Both the position numbers and the translations under genes were made by a program. Source: Arachnopeziza araneosa (taxonomy: Eukaryota > Ascomycota > Leotiomycetes > Helotiales > Arachnopezizaceae). From it: DNA of 64,000 nucleotides. The DNA lies in NCBI GenBank assembly GCA_003988855.1, contig QYAI01000150.1, positions 1 to 64,000 of the forward strand, read 5' to 3'. Each line of letters begins with the position of its first letter. Positions within the stretch are counted from its first letter, which is position 1. Below are positions 11,603 through 22,320 of the stretch, piece by piece. A model generated the notes under the pieces. That model ran no database searches. It was not told where the DNA came from and saw nothing but the letters and a program-made list of their open reading frames with translations.

Positions 11603-13249
11603 TCAAAAGAGCTTCGGCAGGAGATTATTCTCGTCCTTAACCGCAGACAAAGGGACTAGGACAGGAAAGAGGTTAGCCATAGAGTTAATTTCCGTATCCA
11701 CGGCAGAGAATAAATCGTAGTTTTCATCCCTGAAAGAATCATGGGCAGTGGCAATGGTAGCAGGAGTCTCTGAAAGACACTCTTCACTTTTGACTCTCGT
11801 CAATTTTGCAGGGCCTGTGACAGTAGGCTTATTCACAATCGACTCTGGCGAGTGAACCATGGCCTTGTGGTGTCTTAGTTTTGAAAGATTAGCGAAAACC
11901 GCTCCAGGGCATTGATCGCAGCGTCCGGTGTGCATTTCAAACACGTGGTTGATGAGTTCAGTCAGAGTTATGAACACGGCAGTGCATTTCTTCTCGCCCA
12001 AATAACCGGGGCATGTAATGTTAGATGCAGCAGACTCTAATTGAACAGCAAAAATTGCTTGGCATTTGCTGCAATCAGCCCAAACTTGGTTGTGGTTATC
12101 GAGATTGTGGTTATCTTCCTTCTCAGACTTTCCGACATTCTCTCCGTCGTATAGACTACCGGCATTGTTTATTGATTCGAGAGTGGCATGATTAAGTTGC
12201 CATGTCTTGTCTTGGCAATCCATTTGATGCTCTTGGAAGGATTTGCTGTTTGAGAAAATCTCACAGCAAATTTGGCATGGGTAGCCCTTCTCCGCAGCAA
12301 GCTCTTGTCGGGTGGGTCTAATAGCTTGTTTTTTGACCCACACTCCGTTCTCCTGAATGTAACCATGTTTACGATAGTAGATATCTGCCTCGACCCGACA
12401 TTTTTCCTCATGTACTGCACAAAAGGTGGCAGTAGGGAAGCATTCTCCGCAAATTCTACATGGGTAGTAGGGCTTGCCATATCTCTTCTTTCTAACTTCT
12501 CTTTCTTCCTGGTCGGAATCAACTGCATACTGCTGGCCAGTTAGACAGACTGGCTCATGTTTCTGACGCGCGGCTGCGGTGCTGAAGATCTTTGAGCATG
12601 ATTCGCACTTGTAATTATGGTTTCCAAGGATGTGTTTTTCAAGGTATTTCTGGGTCAAAAAGATACCTATGCAGAATGGACATGAAACTCTGTGAATCGA
12701 TTGGTGGTGAGCTTCCAGATCGGTTTTTTTGATAAACCAGAGTTCGCAGTTTTTGCATTTGTTGTGTGTTACTGCACGCCCATGCTCGATCATCGCGGCC
12801 AGTGTCTTAAACTTTTTGTCGCATTTGGGGCATTTAACAACATGGAATGTATCGTCGTGAAACTTCTTGTCATCTTTGGAACCGAAATATATTTGACACT
12901 CTGAACACTTGAATGGATGAACCGATTTCTTGTGATCATCGAGACTGTCGCGGCTCTTGAACGACTTGGTACAAGCCGGACACGGAACACAGTGTATATT
13001 TCTCTTGTGCTCCTCAATCTTTTCTAAAGTGCTGAATACAGTTCCGCAAATTTTGCAAGGATAGTGCTTGGTGGCAATATGTTGAGCAAGTTCAGCCTCA
13101 GAAGTAGAGATCTGTGGACAAGAGGGACAATGATAACCTCGTATGTGGTCGGTGGCACTGCAGTGCGCTACAACAGCTTTTAATGTGTCGAACGGCCGAT
13201 TGCAGTTGGAGCACCAATACTGCTCAAGGTCGAAGTTTGCGGATATCAT
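11603..13249 (-). CDS. Multi-C2H2 zinc-finger protein
   Basis: One uninterrupted frame of about 548 residues from the methionine at 13249; an in-frame ATG at 13267 gives six more residues. At least ten Cys2-His2-like units follow one another. Examples are CSNCNRPFDTLKAVVAHC, CPACTKSFKSRDSLDDHKK, CSECQIYFGSKDDKKFHDD and CPKCDKKFKTLAAMIEH. The units are closely and regularly spaced in the first 230 residues. A looser second group (CRICGECFPTATF, CQICCEIFSNSKSF) follows. The last finger-like unit is CDQCPGAVFANLSKLRHHK, and the tail is non-finger. Inter-finger linkers are not the TGEKP type, so RNA or protein binding is as plausible as DNA binding. Such proteins are common in Leotiomycetes and mostly uncharacterised. 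No lesion is seen. Confidence 0.8.
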   Translation of the reverse strand: MISANFDLEQYWCSNCNRPFDTLKAVVAHCSATDHIRGYHCPSCPQISTSEAELAQHIATKHYPCKICGTVFSTLEKIEEHKRNIHCVPCPACTKSFKSRDSLDDHKKSVHPFKCSECQIYFGSKDDKKFHDDTFHVVKCPKCDKKFKTLAAMIEHGRAVTHNKCKNCELWFIKKTDLEAHHQSIHRVSCPFCIGIFLTQKYLEKHILGNHNYKCESCSKIFSTAAARQKHEPVCLTGQQYAVDSDQEEREVRKKRYGKPYYPCRICGECFPTATFCAVHEEKCRVEADIYYRKHGYIQENGVWVKKQAIRPTRQELAAEKGYPCQICCEIFSNSKSFQEHQMDCQDKTWQLNHATLESINNAGSLYDGENVGKSEKEDNHNLDNHNQVWADCSKCQAIFAVQLESAASNITCPGYLGEKKCTAVFITLTELINHVFEMHTGRCDQCPGAVFANLSKLRHHKAMVHSPESIVNKPTVTGPAKLTRVKSEECLSETPATIATAHDSFRDENYDLFSAVDTEINSMANLFPVLVPLSAVKDENNLLPKLF

Positions 13250-13267
13250 GACTGATATAGCTAGCAA

Positions 13268-14447
13268 GCATTAGCATTTTTGAGGGGGTAGTCAGAGTCT
13301 CATGGAGAAAACACACAAGTGGTAGGTTGCCTCTGTTAGATTGGAAGAGGATGCGCTGTGGTTGCTACGAGGATAACAACTATCGGTAGACTGAGACAAT
13401 GATTGTTGCTGCTAAGAAGTATCAATGTTTTGAAGGGTTTCTGCAACCAGGAACTTAAAGAGAACACATACGAAGATGAAACCGAGGCGCCTAATCTAAT
13501 GGATTCTAGTAGAGTTACCACTTGATTGATTCCAGTCGGTGGAGACTTTAAAGGTCGAGACCTATAGATGAATTTAGCATCTTCAGCTGCGTTCTGAGCA
13601 CGGACTAGAGACGTGGAAGAGAAAGCTGACTTCCACCTCCTCGAAGCCGACGTGCCTCTGTTGCAAAGCTTCGTGTTTCGACCATAGAGTGTCATGAGAG
13701 ATTATTGATCATCAATAAAGAGCCAAGACTTACAGAATATCGATCAAGAATCCATTGTTCCGATCTCTCAGAAACGGGTGGTATTTGTGAAGGTGTTGAC
13801 AGGAAATCGCAGTTGCCCTTAACCAAAATGTTTATTAGCGTCGAATCCACACCAATCGGCATTAGAGTTGATCCATACCCCGATATGACCTCTCTAAGAT
13901 GGCAGAGTCTCTGTAGAAGTCAGAATCATATTAATTAAATACAAAGAAGTTTGAAAGAAAGTAAATCAAAGAAGTTGCACGTCAGATGTGCTTATTTAGG
14001 GCTATTTGATGCTTTATTCCTATTTTGCTAAAGATTTGATTTTTGGAGCTCAGGTATTCTATTTGATATGAGAATATTACTAAATAGAAGTATCTGCGAT
14101 TTATTTTACTAAAATTGAGGCTTTGTGGACTTGTATACGCCTGACCTAGTCATTTTTTGTCCCCTTGAGCTTATCATAGACTGGTTTTAAAGTCGGCACA
14201 AGAAATCTGTACAAGAACAGGTCTCAAGTTCTCTTCCATAATCACTTTGTTTCTCTTTTAAATTGAGCTAGTCTAATATCCTGATAAGTACTCATGAAAG
14301 CCTAAGTTGTTGTTATACAATATATAGACTAAGTAAATCCTTGAATTTATTGACTTGTATGCTTCATGAAAGTCTACATGGTTCTTCTACTATGAACATA
14401 TCGATTTTATCTTTGAGATCTACTGATATTTATCCTTTTATCTTTAC
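13268..14447. other. Intergenic region, no supported gene
   Basis: A 119-codon minus-strand frame (13336-13695) and a 77-codon plus-strand frame (13705-13938) are open, but neither resembles a known family. The first has Ser-rich hydrophobic stretches and a possible splice donor inside, so an unrecognised small gene remains possible. From 13.9 to 14.45 kb the sequence is strongly AT-rich. Confidence 0.35.
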
Positions 14448-16639
14448 CTAAACTATATAAATCTCACTAACAGCGACTCGCTTCTTGAGGAACGTGATAT
14501 CAGTGTGCCGTGGATCACTCTTCGTTCCAATGCCACTGGCGAGGTGGTCCCAGACAATCGATCCGTCCTTCTCACTCCGATCAGACCTCCAGCCTCTATG
14601 TTTACTATCTAACCTCGGATCCTGTGATGAAGAATTCTCATTTCGAACAAACTTCATGTCCCACGGGTCGTTGCAAGGTCCAACTAATCGAATCGAATAT
14701 CCTTCAGGTAAAGGACCTAGAATCGCTTCCAAATCCATAAAACCGTGCAGGTAACAAACACCAACGATGCGGTAACTGTGTTTCGGAACGCCCCTGAGCA
14801 TCATCAGCCGTTTTGAACCGATTATGGAAGCCACAATATCGCCTGGTTGGGTTTTCGATGGGCCTAAGCCAACTAGACCTGTGGTTGTGATGAAAAGCTT
14901 CCTCTCTGGCAATGCGTTGCGCATGTGAAAAAGGAAAGATGCATGTTCAGGCAGTGGAATTTCGGTTCGAGATTTTATGGGTTGAGTAGAAGCTATGATA
15001 TAATTGATAATATCTTTGGCAGCTTGAAGACTAACCGGCATGAAAACTTCTGGATATCTTCTGCCGATATAACCTACCGTTATGGCATGACAAAGCGCCT
15101 CCAGCATCTCGATTTCCGGATGCTTGTTCGTGCCAAATGTCGTCCTGCACCAGGAGCGAATGTTCGAAGTCATCTCCGACATTGAATCAGATGCTATGGC
15201 AGAGCAGCTTTGCACTGTGTCACATAGGACTCCATTTAATTTCAAAACGTCATTGCTGATTACTCCAAATTTGTCTCTAGAACCCAGTGCCTCTCGTTCT
15301 CCTCCGAAAATTCCAAGATTGAGATTCTGGTATGGCAGAGGCGTTTTCCAGTCAGGCACCCAACTTGGTAGTAAATCGCTCCATGCTGTAGCATCACAGT
15401 GCCAAAGAACACTGAGACGTCGCATGATTTGGATTTCCCCAGATGCAAAGTCTTTGTAGGCCTGGTAAGCAGTTTTGTCGTAGTCTGGCTCTAGACAGGC
15501 AAGGAGTTTGTCTTCTGGCAGATTTGCTTGAGTTGCCAGGCCCAGGAGCTTCACCAACAAGTGTCAGTAATGAGAAATTGACCTTATAAGACACTATAAT
15601 GCGTGCTACCTCATGGTAAAAAAAACTTCGAACAGCGATTTCAGAATCTTTATAAACAAGGAAAAGATTTACGAAATGTGACAAGATATGATAGGAATAC
15701 ATACTCCATAGATTCTGTCGCTGGGGTTTGTACAGCCGCATCTGCGAGTGACACCTAGCAAACCAAGGAGATGCCGATTTGACGGTATCAAAGCAAGATT
15801 TGCCACTAGCTTGAGAGAGTTCTGAAAATGATCTTGATAACCAGCCGCGCCACTCTCAGGAACAATATTGAAAAATGCAATTGCATTAAGGAAAGTTTTC
15901 CATAACAAATAGGATCCCCCGCACTGTACTATAGCAGTGTTATAGTTTGCGAGACATATTTCCTGCCAGATCCACACTCTGCGGAACCAATTGCTCAATA
16001 TGACTTCTTCTATACCAAGCCATGTCTTTTGATCAAAAGGCACCACGAATGACGCATCTTCCCAATTCTTCCATTGCTTGTCGCTATCTTTCACACGAAG
16101 TAACTGGTTCTTGCCACCAATCCACTGCACTTGCTGCCCCAGATGTAACATGGCTCGAAAAGCCTGCTCAGTTGGAAGAGATCCGGTACCAAGCCAAATC
16201 ACCACGTTTTTCGCTTTTGTGTATATCTCGCCCATCTTCCAGATCTCGCTACGCTTCTCTGCATTATTCTTCTGGTCAAGGCATATTGCATCAATCCATA
16301 GCACACGCGTAGTGGCCTGCGATCGCAAGTAGATAAGGGCAGCAGTAAGATTGGCTGTGATTCGGAAGGTGGTAGGTTCGAAAGACTCTTGCTAAGGTTT
16401 AGAGCGATGGAATATGCCTCGTGGTTCTAGTACTACCTCGATTTCGGATGGATTGCTCGGGTCGCCCATGTATAGGACAAAGCCTCATACACAGGATATG
16501 AATGCCCTTCGACTGAGGCTCGACTGATATAGATTCTGATTTTCTCATGCTTCATACCGGGGAGAAGTGTAACGAGACGAATACATTGTTTCCGTCGAAC
16601 ATGGCCTTTGCGCAGTGGCTCATAGATATATGGTGGCAT
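14448..16639 (-). pseudogene. HET-domain (heterokaryon incompatibility) gene with an apparent frameshift
   Basis: The protein would belong to the fungal HET family, whose members trigger cell death on contact between incompatible strains. From ATG 16639 the frame reads through YEALSYTW, the HET signature. At about 16463 it leaves the frame, whereas the next frame continues directly with GDPSNPSEIE, the expected continuation of SYTWG. A missing G in a G run explains this. Downstream an in-frame TAG may lie inside a 45-nt GT-AG intron (starting about 16442), or be a second lesion. The frame then runs on with ITANLTAAL, VLWIDAICLDQ, RRVWIWQEI and TNPSDRIYG, all HET landmarks. A 156-nt intron (15704-15549) joins LLGLATQ. 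The C-terminal region from 15548 to the stop at 14448 is 367 codons and intact. A homopolymer base error in the assembly could mimic this frameshift, so the gene may be functional. Confidence 0.7.
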
Positions 16640-16929
16640 CGTGGGTGGGCGGGGTTATACAGATCTGCGAATAGCTGAGATTGGCATCATAAGAACGGAA
16701 TGCGTGCTGGACAGCAAGAAGATGCCTCCTGCTCCCACGAAAGGAAGAGCACAATGGTTGGGAGGATTGCTGATGTTCAAGGATGGCGCAGCGTTCGAAG
16801 CAGCGGCCCGCGAAGGCGTCAGCCACGGCGTGAGGGGCTGGGTCGGGTAGGCGCACACAGCCTATGATCAAGCATTGAGGCGAACGAAAAATTCAAAACC
16901 GCAAAATATCGATACTGTACTCGTGCTAA
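16640..16929. promoter_or_regulatory. Upstream region of the HET gene
   Basis: A short GC-richer stretch with competing open frames on both strands and no family match. By position it contains the HET gene promoter. I see no defined regulatory site that I can support. Confidence 0.25.
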
Positions 16930-17082
16930 ACAAGCACTGGAAATTTAAAATGCGGAGCTCTTAGATACTCGTCTGTTATTGTCTGGAGTTTTTATCGACT
17001 TTGGTCGAGTAAAGATTGTGGTATTTGAGCTTCGACTTTACGATTTCCTGACGCTTTGGCAAAGACGAATTTTGACCGCCTC
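16930..17082 (+). repeat. Dispersed repeat family, copy A
   Basis: About 153 bp that recurs in inverted orientation at 29301-29453 and partly at 39791-39855. Shared blocks include TGCGGAGCTCTTA, TTTTTATCGACTTT, TCGACTTTACGATTTCCTGA and GACGAATTTTGACCGCCTC. The ends do not form an obvious inverted repeat, so it is more likely a fragment of a larger element than a classical MITE. Confidence 0.75.
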
Positions 17083-17157
17083 ACTCGCATGCAACTATCA
17101 GAAGCTCACTTGTGTATATCCAGATTACATGTATTTTCCTCGTTTAGAGTACATTGT

Positions 17158-18082
17158 TTATAACAAGATAATTACGATAACAATAGTTCTAATCATGGCC
17201 CAACTCAACCCTCCGCTCGGCCTATGCATCATAATCTTGCTTGCACCACTAACAGGATTTGTTGGCGAAGGAACGGGCTGCGGAGTCACAGCAGGAGTAG
17301 GTGAAGATGTCGCTGCAGGTGATGTCGTCGAAGGAGCGGCTGTTGTCGATGCAAGTCCATATGCAAATGTCGCCACTCTTGGATTATTTTCCTCACAGAA
17401 CCCTACAGGCGTGCCACCGATTGTATTCACCGAAGCTGTGAATCCAGTATTGCTGCCACTGATTTGGTTGCAAGCCCAGACGGCGTTATCGTAAAGGTCA
17501 GGAACCCTATGTGCTCGAGAGCAAGCGCATGATGCGAATATTTCTTCCGCACTTGTTGTGACACAGTATTTCGTAGTTATATCTGGAAACAGACAGTATG
17601 TTGAAGGCGTGAATGTTGAGGCAACTTGGCAGTATTTTTGGTATGCGGAATAGATCGAGCAGCCTAGTTCAGCGGCACTTGATGGTACAGTTAAAGTTGT
17701 GAGGTCTACGCTGGAGTCCGCTTTGTTGACTTGACTGTTCAAGTTGCTGATGTCCGTAGAAAGACTCGCAAGGAGAGGTCGCAAGGTTACCACATCAAAT
17801 CCATCTGCATCAATCATATGATTAGAGAGTGATTTCGATTGAGATCAGGAAGAGATCAGGCTACATACTCTAGTTATCTCCTAAGAATGGTTGTGCTTTG
17901 CCTCCGGGACTGACACCGAATACTTGAGCGCTGTTGCCGGTATAAACACTCGGTTTCGGAATCTGATCTGAGCTTTCTGGTATGAATTCTGGATGAATCA
18001 GTACTCTGCCTCTTTGAGAAACTACCAAGATAGAAAAGAGGATGCACAGGCATATTGAAATGAAAGAGAAGCGAGGAGCCAT
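17158..18082 (-). CDS. Secreted, probably surface-anchored protein of unknown function
   Basis: I join 18082-17917 and 17804-17158 through a 112-nt GT-AG intron (acceptor GATGCAG), giving about 270 residues. The N-terminus MAPRFSFISICLCILFSILVVSQ is a clear signal peptide. The middle part has several cysteines (CSIYSAYQKYC, YCLFPDITTKYC, SCACSRAH, WACNQ, FCEENNP). A Ser/Thr/Pro-rich stretch (about residues 205-240) follows, and the last residues are hydrophobic (IRTIVIVIILL), which fits a GPI-anchor signal. The donor choice is the weak point: the sequence near 17866 looks like a stronger donor (GTATGT), but all three frames have a stop before it. I do not recognise the family. The layout of signal, cysteine module, low-complexity linker and hydrophobic tail fits a cell-wall protein. 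Confidence 0.55.
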
Positions 18083-19293
18083 AATGAGAGGCGCGAAACA
18101 GTGAATCTCGCAACGCGATTGTGCAACGCGTGAAAATTATCCAAAGGGATAAGTTTGATGAATATGAAAAGAAATAAGAAATTAATTATTTAGCCAAGAA
18201 GTACGCTATGTATAATGAGGAGTGGGGGCCTAAAAGATACTGCCTTGCTGACTGCAAAGCAGCCTCCCTCAGCCGCTCCTTAATTGAGGATCGATAGGTA
18301 GAGAGGGGCGCTATGACTTAAATCTTCCCAGCATCGTCAATCATTACACGCTACTGATCCTTGAGAGTGGCGAGTGCTTACACACCTCGTACTATCGAGC
18401 GAATGGGAAAGCAAGGCTAATTTAAGGAGGACTATTTGTAAACATGTGACTTTCTGAAATAATGCAGGATCTATAGTAGTATTGGTGAAAGTAAATAAGA
18501 AAAAACGAAGGTTTAGGAGTAGTTTCTAAGAAGAGCACACGGCAAAAGGTATATTAATTCTTGACTCATTGGAAAAACATTTGATCGTCTTCTACCGAAA
18601 ACAACATTGAAAACAAGTCTGAAGAATGAAACAAGTAAACTTAATGAAGGTGATGTTTCTTATTTCCAAAATAGCTAAATAGATATTGCATACAAGCTGC
18701 TGGAGGAAATCAGGTAGTCAGATTGCCCCGAATTGGTTGAATCACTTATGGTAGTATTTACGAGATTAATATTCGGGACTTGAGTGAGTTGAAGAGCTAC
18801 CCCGAATATACAGCAACTCCTACCAAGCAATAATTTTTTCCAAGTGGAGTAAAATCGGAGCCCATCAAGCTGCTTCCATCTGCCACCTCTACCCTCAGCC
18901 TAGATAAGTCATCCTGATGTGTGATTCCCATCCTTCTTAGTCTTTCCGCTCTGATCTGAGACGTTCTGCTTCTGAAGCTATGGTTTTAGCATTAGATTTC
19001 CGCTATGTATAGATCACACTCTTGCAGGGCTGGAGATGACTCTTGTGCTGTATTTCTCACCAAAGGGAGGGCGGAATCTGTGCTGGGGAATAAGAAGGGA
19101 AGCGACATTTCACAAAATTCAAGTCAAATAGCTATTGTAAATAGATTCGCGAAATTAAAATAATCAACAAAACCCTTGAAGCGACAAGGGCGAAATTCGG
19201 GGACATTCAAAGTTATTTTTTGGTGGTTGTGCTTAAAATTATTGGTTGCCTAGGCAGTCTTTGCCTTCTCTTATTAGCTTAGGGCCAGACCCC
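18083..19293. other. Intergenic region, no supported gene
   Basis: About 1.2 kb with only short frames. The proximal 150 bp should include the promoter of the secreted-protein gene. The distal part contains oligo-A/T runs and leads into the tRNA-like segment. Confidence 0.35.
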
Positions 19294-19315
19294 AAAAAAA
19301 AGTCTCAAAAAAAAA
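19294..19315 (-). terminator. Likely Pol III terminator (two T runs)
   Basis: On the minus strand two runs of 8 and 9 T residues lie 11-32 bases after the tRNA-like 3' end, the usual form and place for a Pol III terminator. Confidence 0.4.
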
Positions 19316-19325
19316 CTTTCTGCCA

Positions 19326-19409
19326 CGAGCACCAAGGGACTCGAACCCTCAACCTCAGTCTTACACCATCATTTCAGATGTAGGAGGACCGCGCGCTACC
19401 ATTGCGCCT
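19326..19409 (-). tRNA. tRNA-Arg(CCT)-like sequence with a presumed 19-nt intron, acceptor stem broken
   Basis: Read on the minus strand there is a D-arm/A-box (GGCGCAATGGTAGCGC), then an anticodon stem CGGTC pairing with GACTG, with loop sequence CTCCTA that would place CCT as anticodon. A roughly 19-nt insertion sits right after position 37, where nuclear tRNA introns lie. The T-arm/B-box is GGGTTCGAGTCCC. The 3' acceptor strand would be GGTGCTC, but the 5' flank does not pair with it, and no CCA-side continuity is visible. I therefore treat it as a tRNA-derived pseudogene or SINE head rather than a working tRNA. Two T runs of 8-9 bases follow (plus-strand 19294-19315), which would terminate RNA polymerase III. 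Confidence 0.45.
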
Positions 19410-19729
19410 TAACAATATGTTAGTGTGTCAATTGAGCAATGTAGATAATTTTAACGTACCAAGCACCCATTTTGTTAGGGTTTCGCTAGTTCATGTTTGC
19501 GTGAACTTTGGCAATTTTTGAAAGACCGAATGCCAAAAATGGCTTATTTAATCTTATACGGCAGGTAGTTATTTGAGCCAATCAGATCGCCTCTCTGACG
19601 GTTCCAGCTTTCTCGGCACAACACGTGAGTCACCTCTGCCCCACTCTAAATTGGACGAGAAGAATCTCTATTTAACTATCTGCTAAATTCAAGACAACAA
19701 AACGATTTAATCCTGAGCTTACAGGTCTT

Positions 19730-19795
19730 GGCGCAATATCTGAAAAAACGGCATAAGATGAGGTCGAGGATTCGAGTCCCTTGGTACTCATGAAA
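19730..19795 (+). repeat. Second tRNA-like fragment, inverted relative to the first
   Basis: GGCGCAAT (A-box-like) is followed about 30 bp later by GGATTCGAGTCCCTTGGTACTC, which matches the B-box and 3' end of the copy at 19326-19409 with few changes. The anticodon arm is degenerate. A T run follows near 19811. The pair is arranged head to head about 320 bp apart, suggesting two insertions of a tRNA-derived repeat or one inverted structure. Confidence 0.5.
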
Positions 19796-20922
19796 ATAAC
19801 GCTCGAGTGATTTTTTCATATTTTTCTTTGTCTTTTGGTGTTGAATCCCTATGGTGGGATAGTATTCGCTAAGTAGGGGTTTGCCGAGAATAGCGGGGCA
19901 ACGGAGGGAAGAGCATCGCTTTTCTCTTTAACAAATATTCCAAAAGAGTAGATTTTAATCTAAAGATATTATACAATATAGAGCGAGGATTACGTCTGTT
20001 GTCGATTTTAGAATGAGGTTTCATGTGTTCAAACTTTTGCTACAGCTTGTGATAAATACGGCCTCGAGGTTCCACGTTTCTCCTCTGCTGCTCTTTGTTC
20101 GAATTCATTTTCCGCTCGTCAAGATTAGAATTTTGGTGAATATCCGAGCTTGGACATTGAAAGCCTTTGTTGCACTTCGCGGTGGCTGGGGTCTCGGCGC
20201 TCATCGGTTCTCTGCCTCTGATCGCTGCTGCTCTCAGATTCACCATCTCAGTGTCCAAGTCCTCATTTCAGCTGACATCTTCCAAAAAATTATAACAGAG
20301 TTGGAAATTGTGGGTGAAGTAGTTGTATAATCCTTAAATCATACCTCTGCAATTGTTGTTCAAAGTCGGACTTGGATTTATGAACTCCACTGATTTCATC
20401 AAAGCGACACTGGGAATAGTGACATTTGCGTCATCCAAAAAATTCCCTGCGTTTATTCGACCTCTACTCCATTAAAATTCCACCTTCCAAACACATGCAC
20501 ATGCATTTCCATCGCGATCAGTAGAGTCCCGCATCACACATTGCGTCACCGTCACCGTCACCAGGGAGGCTCCCCTCCACCACCACATCCTCCAAAGACC
20601 CTACATGCATGACCTTGCTTAGCAGTCATCGCAATCCGGGGTCAGGCCCGGCCCGGACACGCTATTGGGCGGCTGTGTGGCGACAATGGCTGAAACCAGC
20701 AGTCCCCTCCGACTCGCCTAGGGGCCCTGTCGAATCCCAGCTCTCGATGTCATCGCGACCGAAACTTGATTTCAGGGCTTAAAGGAAGTTATAATAATAG
20801 GTCGATCGATTGTAGAATTATCCCTTATTCAATTCAATAATCACTATCGCACATAAATTTGAACTCGACCTTGGTCAGTTTTTACGTCTTAAACACTTCT
20901 ACCTTATAACCAAATAATCAAA
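19796..20922. other. Intergenic region upstream of the small three-exon gene
   Basis: A 105-codon plus-strand frame (20013-20330) with an opposing 72-codon frame has no recognisable family. The last 150 bp before 20923 should contain the promoter of the following gene. A GC-rich patch with dispersed CACC tracts lies at 20520-20760. Confidence 0.35.
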
Positions 20923-21475
20923 ATGGCTGGACTTCTTGGTGGTGGAGGAAACAACAATGGTGGACTTCTTGGTGGAGGAAATAACAATGGTGATTGCGGC
21001 GGAGGACTTCTTGGAGGGTAAGCATTCTTCTTCTTTTCTATTCGACCATTATTTCACTGGGAAGTAAACTAACATTATCACAGACTCCTTAATACTGTTG
21101 ATCAGACCACAAAAGGTCTTCCCATCGTCGGTGGCGTCACATCACCACTACTACAAACAGTAGGAGGAGTGACAGATCAGCTACCTATTGTAAGTCTATC
21201 ATGCCCTCTTTTGCTTCTCTTACTTTGATTCAATTATCGTAGTCAAGATACAGCGACTAACTTGTGAAAAGGTTGGCTCAGGTGGCCAAGGATCTCAACA
21301 ACGCCAGATGCAAAGGCAACAAGCACAAGTACAACAACAGTCGATGCAGCAACCCCAAAGAGTCCTCACCGAAGCAGAGAAGAAACAAAAAGCTTTGGAG
21401 AAGAAGAGGAAGATGATTGCACTGAAGAAGAAGCAGTTGGAGATTGAGGCAGCAGAGTTGGAGATGGACGATTAG
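20923..21475 (+). CDS. Small glycine-rich protein with charged coiled C-terminus, unknown function
   Basis: A three-exon gene too short and too split to show as one long frame. Exons are 20923-21017, 21084-21189 and 21272-21475, giving 405 coding bases and 134 residues. Both introns have clean GTAAGC/GTAAGT donors, and intron 2 has a GACTAAC branch point. The ATG has a good context (TCAAAATGGCT). The N-terminus is a Gly/Asn repeat (AGLLGGGGNNNGGLLGGG). The middle reads LPIVGGVTSPLLQTVGGVTD. The third exon is Gln-rich and then a highly charged helix (EAEKKQKALEKKRKMIALKKKQLEIEAAELEMDD). No signal peptide or membrane segment is seen. The consistent splice phases argue that it is real. I do not recognise a family. 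Confidence 0.7.
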
Positions 21476-21968
21476 ATTTCATATCATGTAGGAGTAAGAT
21501 GGAGTTGATTGTTGTATTATGTATTAAATACCCATCTATGAATTATGTCTCATAACATAAGACTGAGCCATCATCCCTAATTAGACCTGCGCGGCCACGT
21601 CTGAGTAGCTGACTTAGTAGGGATGCTCAATATGATCATCATTGGAATACATCCAAGGGTAATCCTTCCAATCTCCAAGGCAAAAAAAATCAATGAGGCA
21701 CATTCTCTCACTAAGACGGTTCCCAATTTTCCCCCACGTGCTCAACTCCCTCTTGGTGATAGGGTGGGTGACTTTGACTCTGTCGCAGAAGATACTTGTC
21801 AGCTACCTAGGTAGGTATTCATATTGTAGAATATGAAGTTTAGCTGAGGACTTACTTCCGCTGAGGGGTAGAAAAGGCCAACTCGAGTCTAATCGGTGCA
21901 AAAGAGTAATGATCAGTTCGATATTCAAAACAACGCTGAGCTTTGAAGACGTATTCAATGAGGACTTG
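21476..21968. other. Intergenic region between convergent small genes
   Basis: Contains the 3' flank of the preceding gene and of the minus-strand secreted candidate. A 63-codon plus-strand frame at 21623-21814 has no support. Confidence 0.3.
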
Positions 21969-22223
21969 CTACTTTTCCGCCTCATACCCGTCAAATGTCT
22001 CGCCGACATGGGTAAGATTCCCTTCTTGTCTAACCGCGTGGTTTGGATGTTGAGCCCCAACCCTATTCCATAGAAGCCATGGCAGGTGCCACCCAACTGG
22101 GTGCACCTGCGTACCGTTGATACGGGGGGTCATGCCGGGGCCCAAGACGAGTGGAGCGGCCATGGCAGGAAGTGGTGCTGCGGCGGCAAGAGCAACGACA
22201 AGAGCTGAGGGAGTGAATTTCAT
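21969..22223 (-). CDS. Small secreted protein candidate
   Basis: An 84-residue frame begins MKFTPSALVVALAAAAPLPAMAAP, a textbook signal peptide with cleavage after about residue 22. The mature part (about 60 residues) has one NGT and one NLT glycosylation sequon and no cysteine. A TATA-like stretch lies about 90 bp upstream. A spliced form with an extra 3' exon is possible, since a frame overlaps the end down to 21803. The length, secretion signal and lack of a known domain fit a small secreted protein, and effector-type function is only a guess. Confidence 0.45.
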   Translation of the reverse strand: MKFTPSALVVALAAAAPLPAMAAPLVLGPGMTPRINGTQVHPVGWHLPWLLWNRVGAQHPNHAVRQEGNLTHVGETFDGYEAEK

Positions 22224-22307
22224 TGTGAAGAATTGCTCGAATCGACAATGAAAACAAAGTGAATGTGAAAGAGGAAAATATTTGAAAAAGAAAGAGATTC
22301 GAAGGCA

Positions 22308-22320
22308 GGTTATATATGCG
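22308..22320 (-). promoter_or_regulatory. TATA-like element upstream of the secreted-protein candidate
   Basis: GCATATATAACC on the minus strand, about 90 bp before ATG 22223. Its position suits a core promoter with a short 5' leader. Confidence 0.35.

Noticed and set aside
13336..13695. Possible extra exon or small gene upstream of the C2H2 gene
   Set aside because: No zinc-finger continuation and no clear splice link to the C2H2 frame; left as unsupported.
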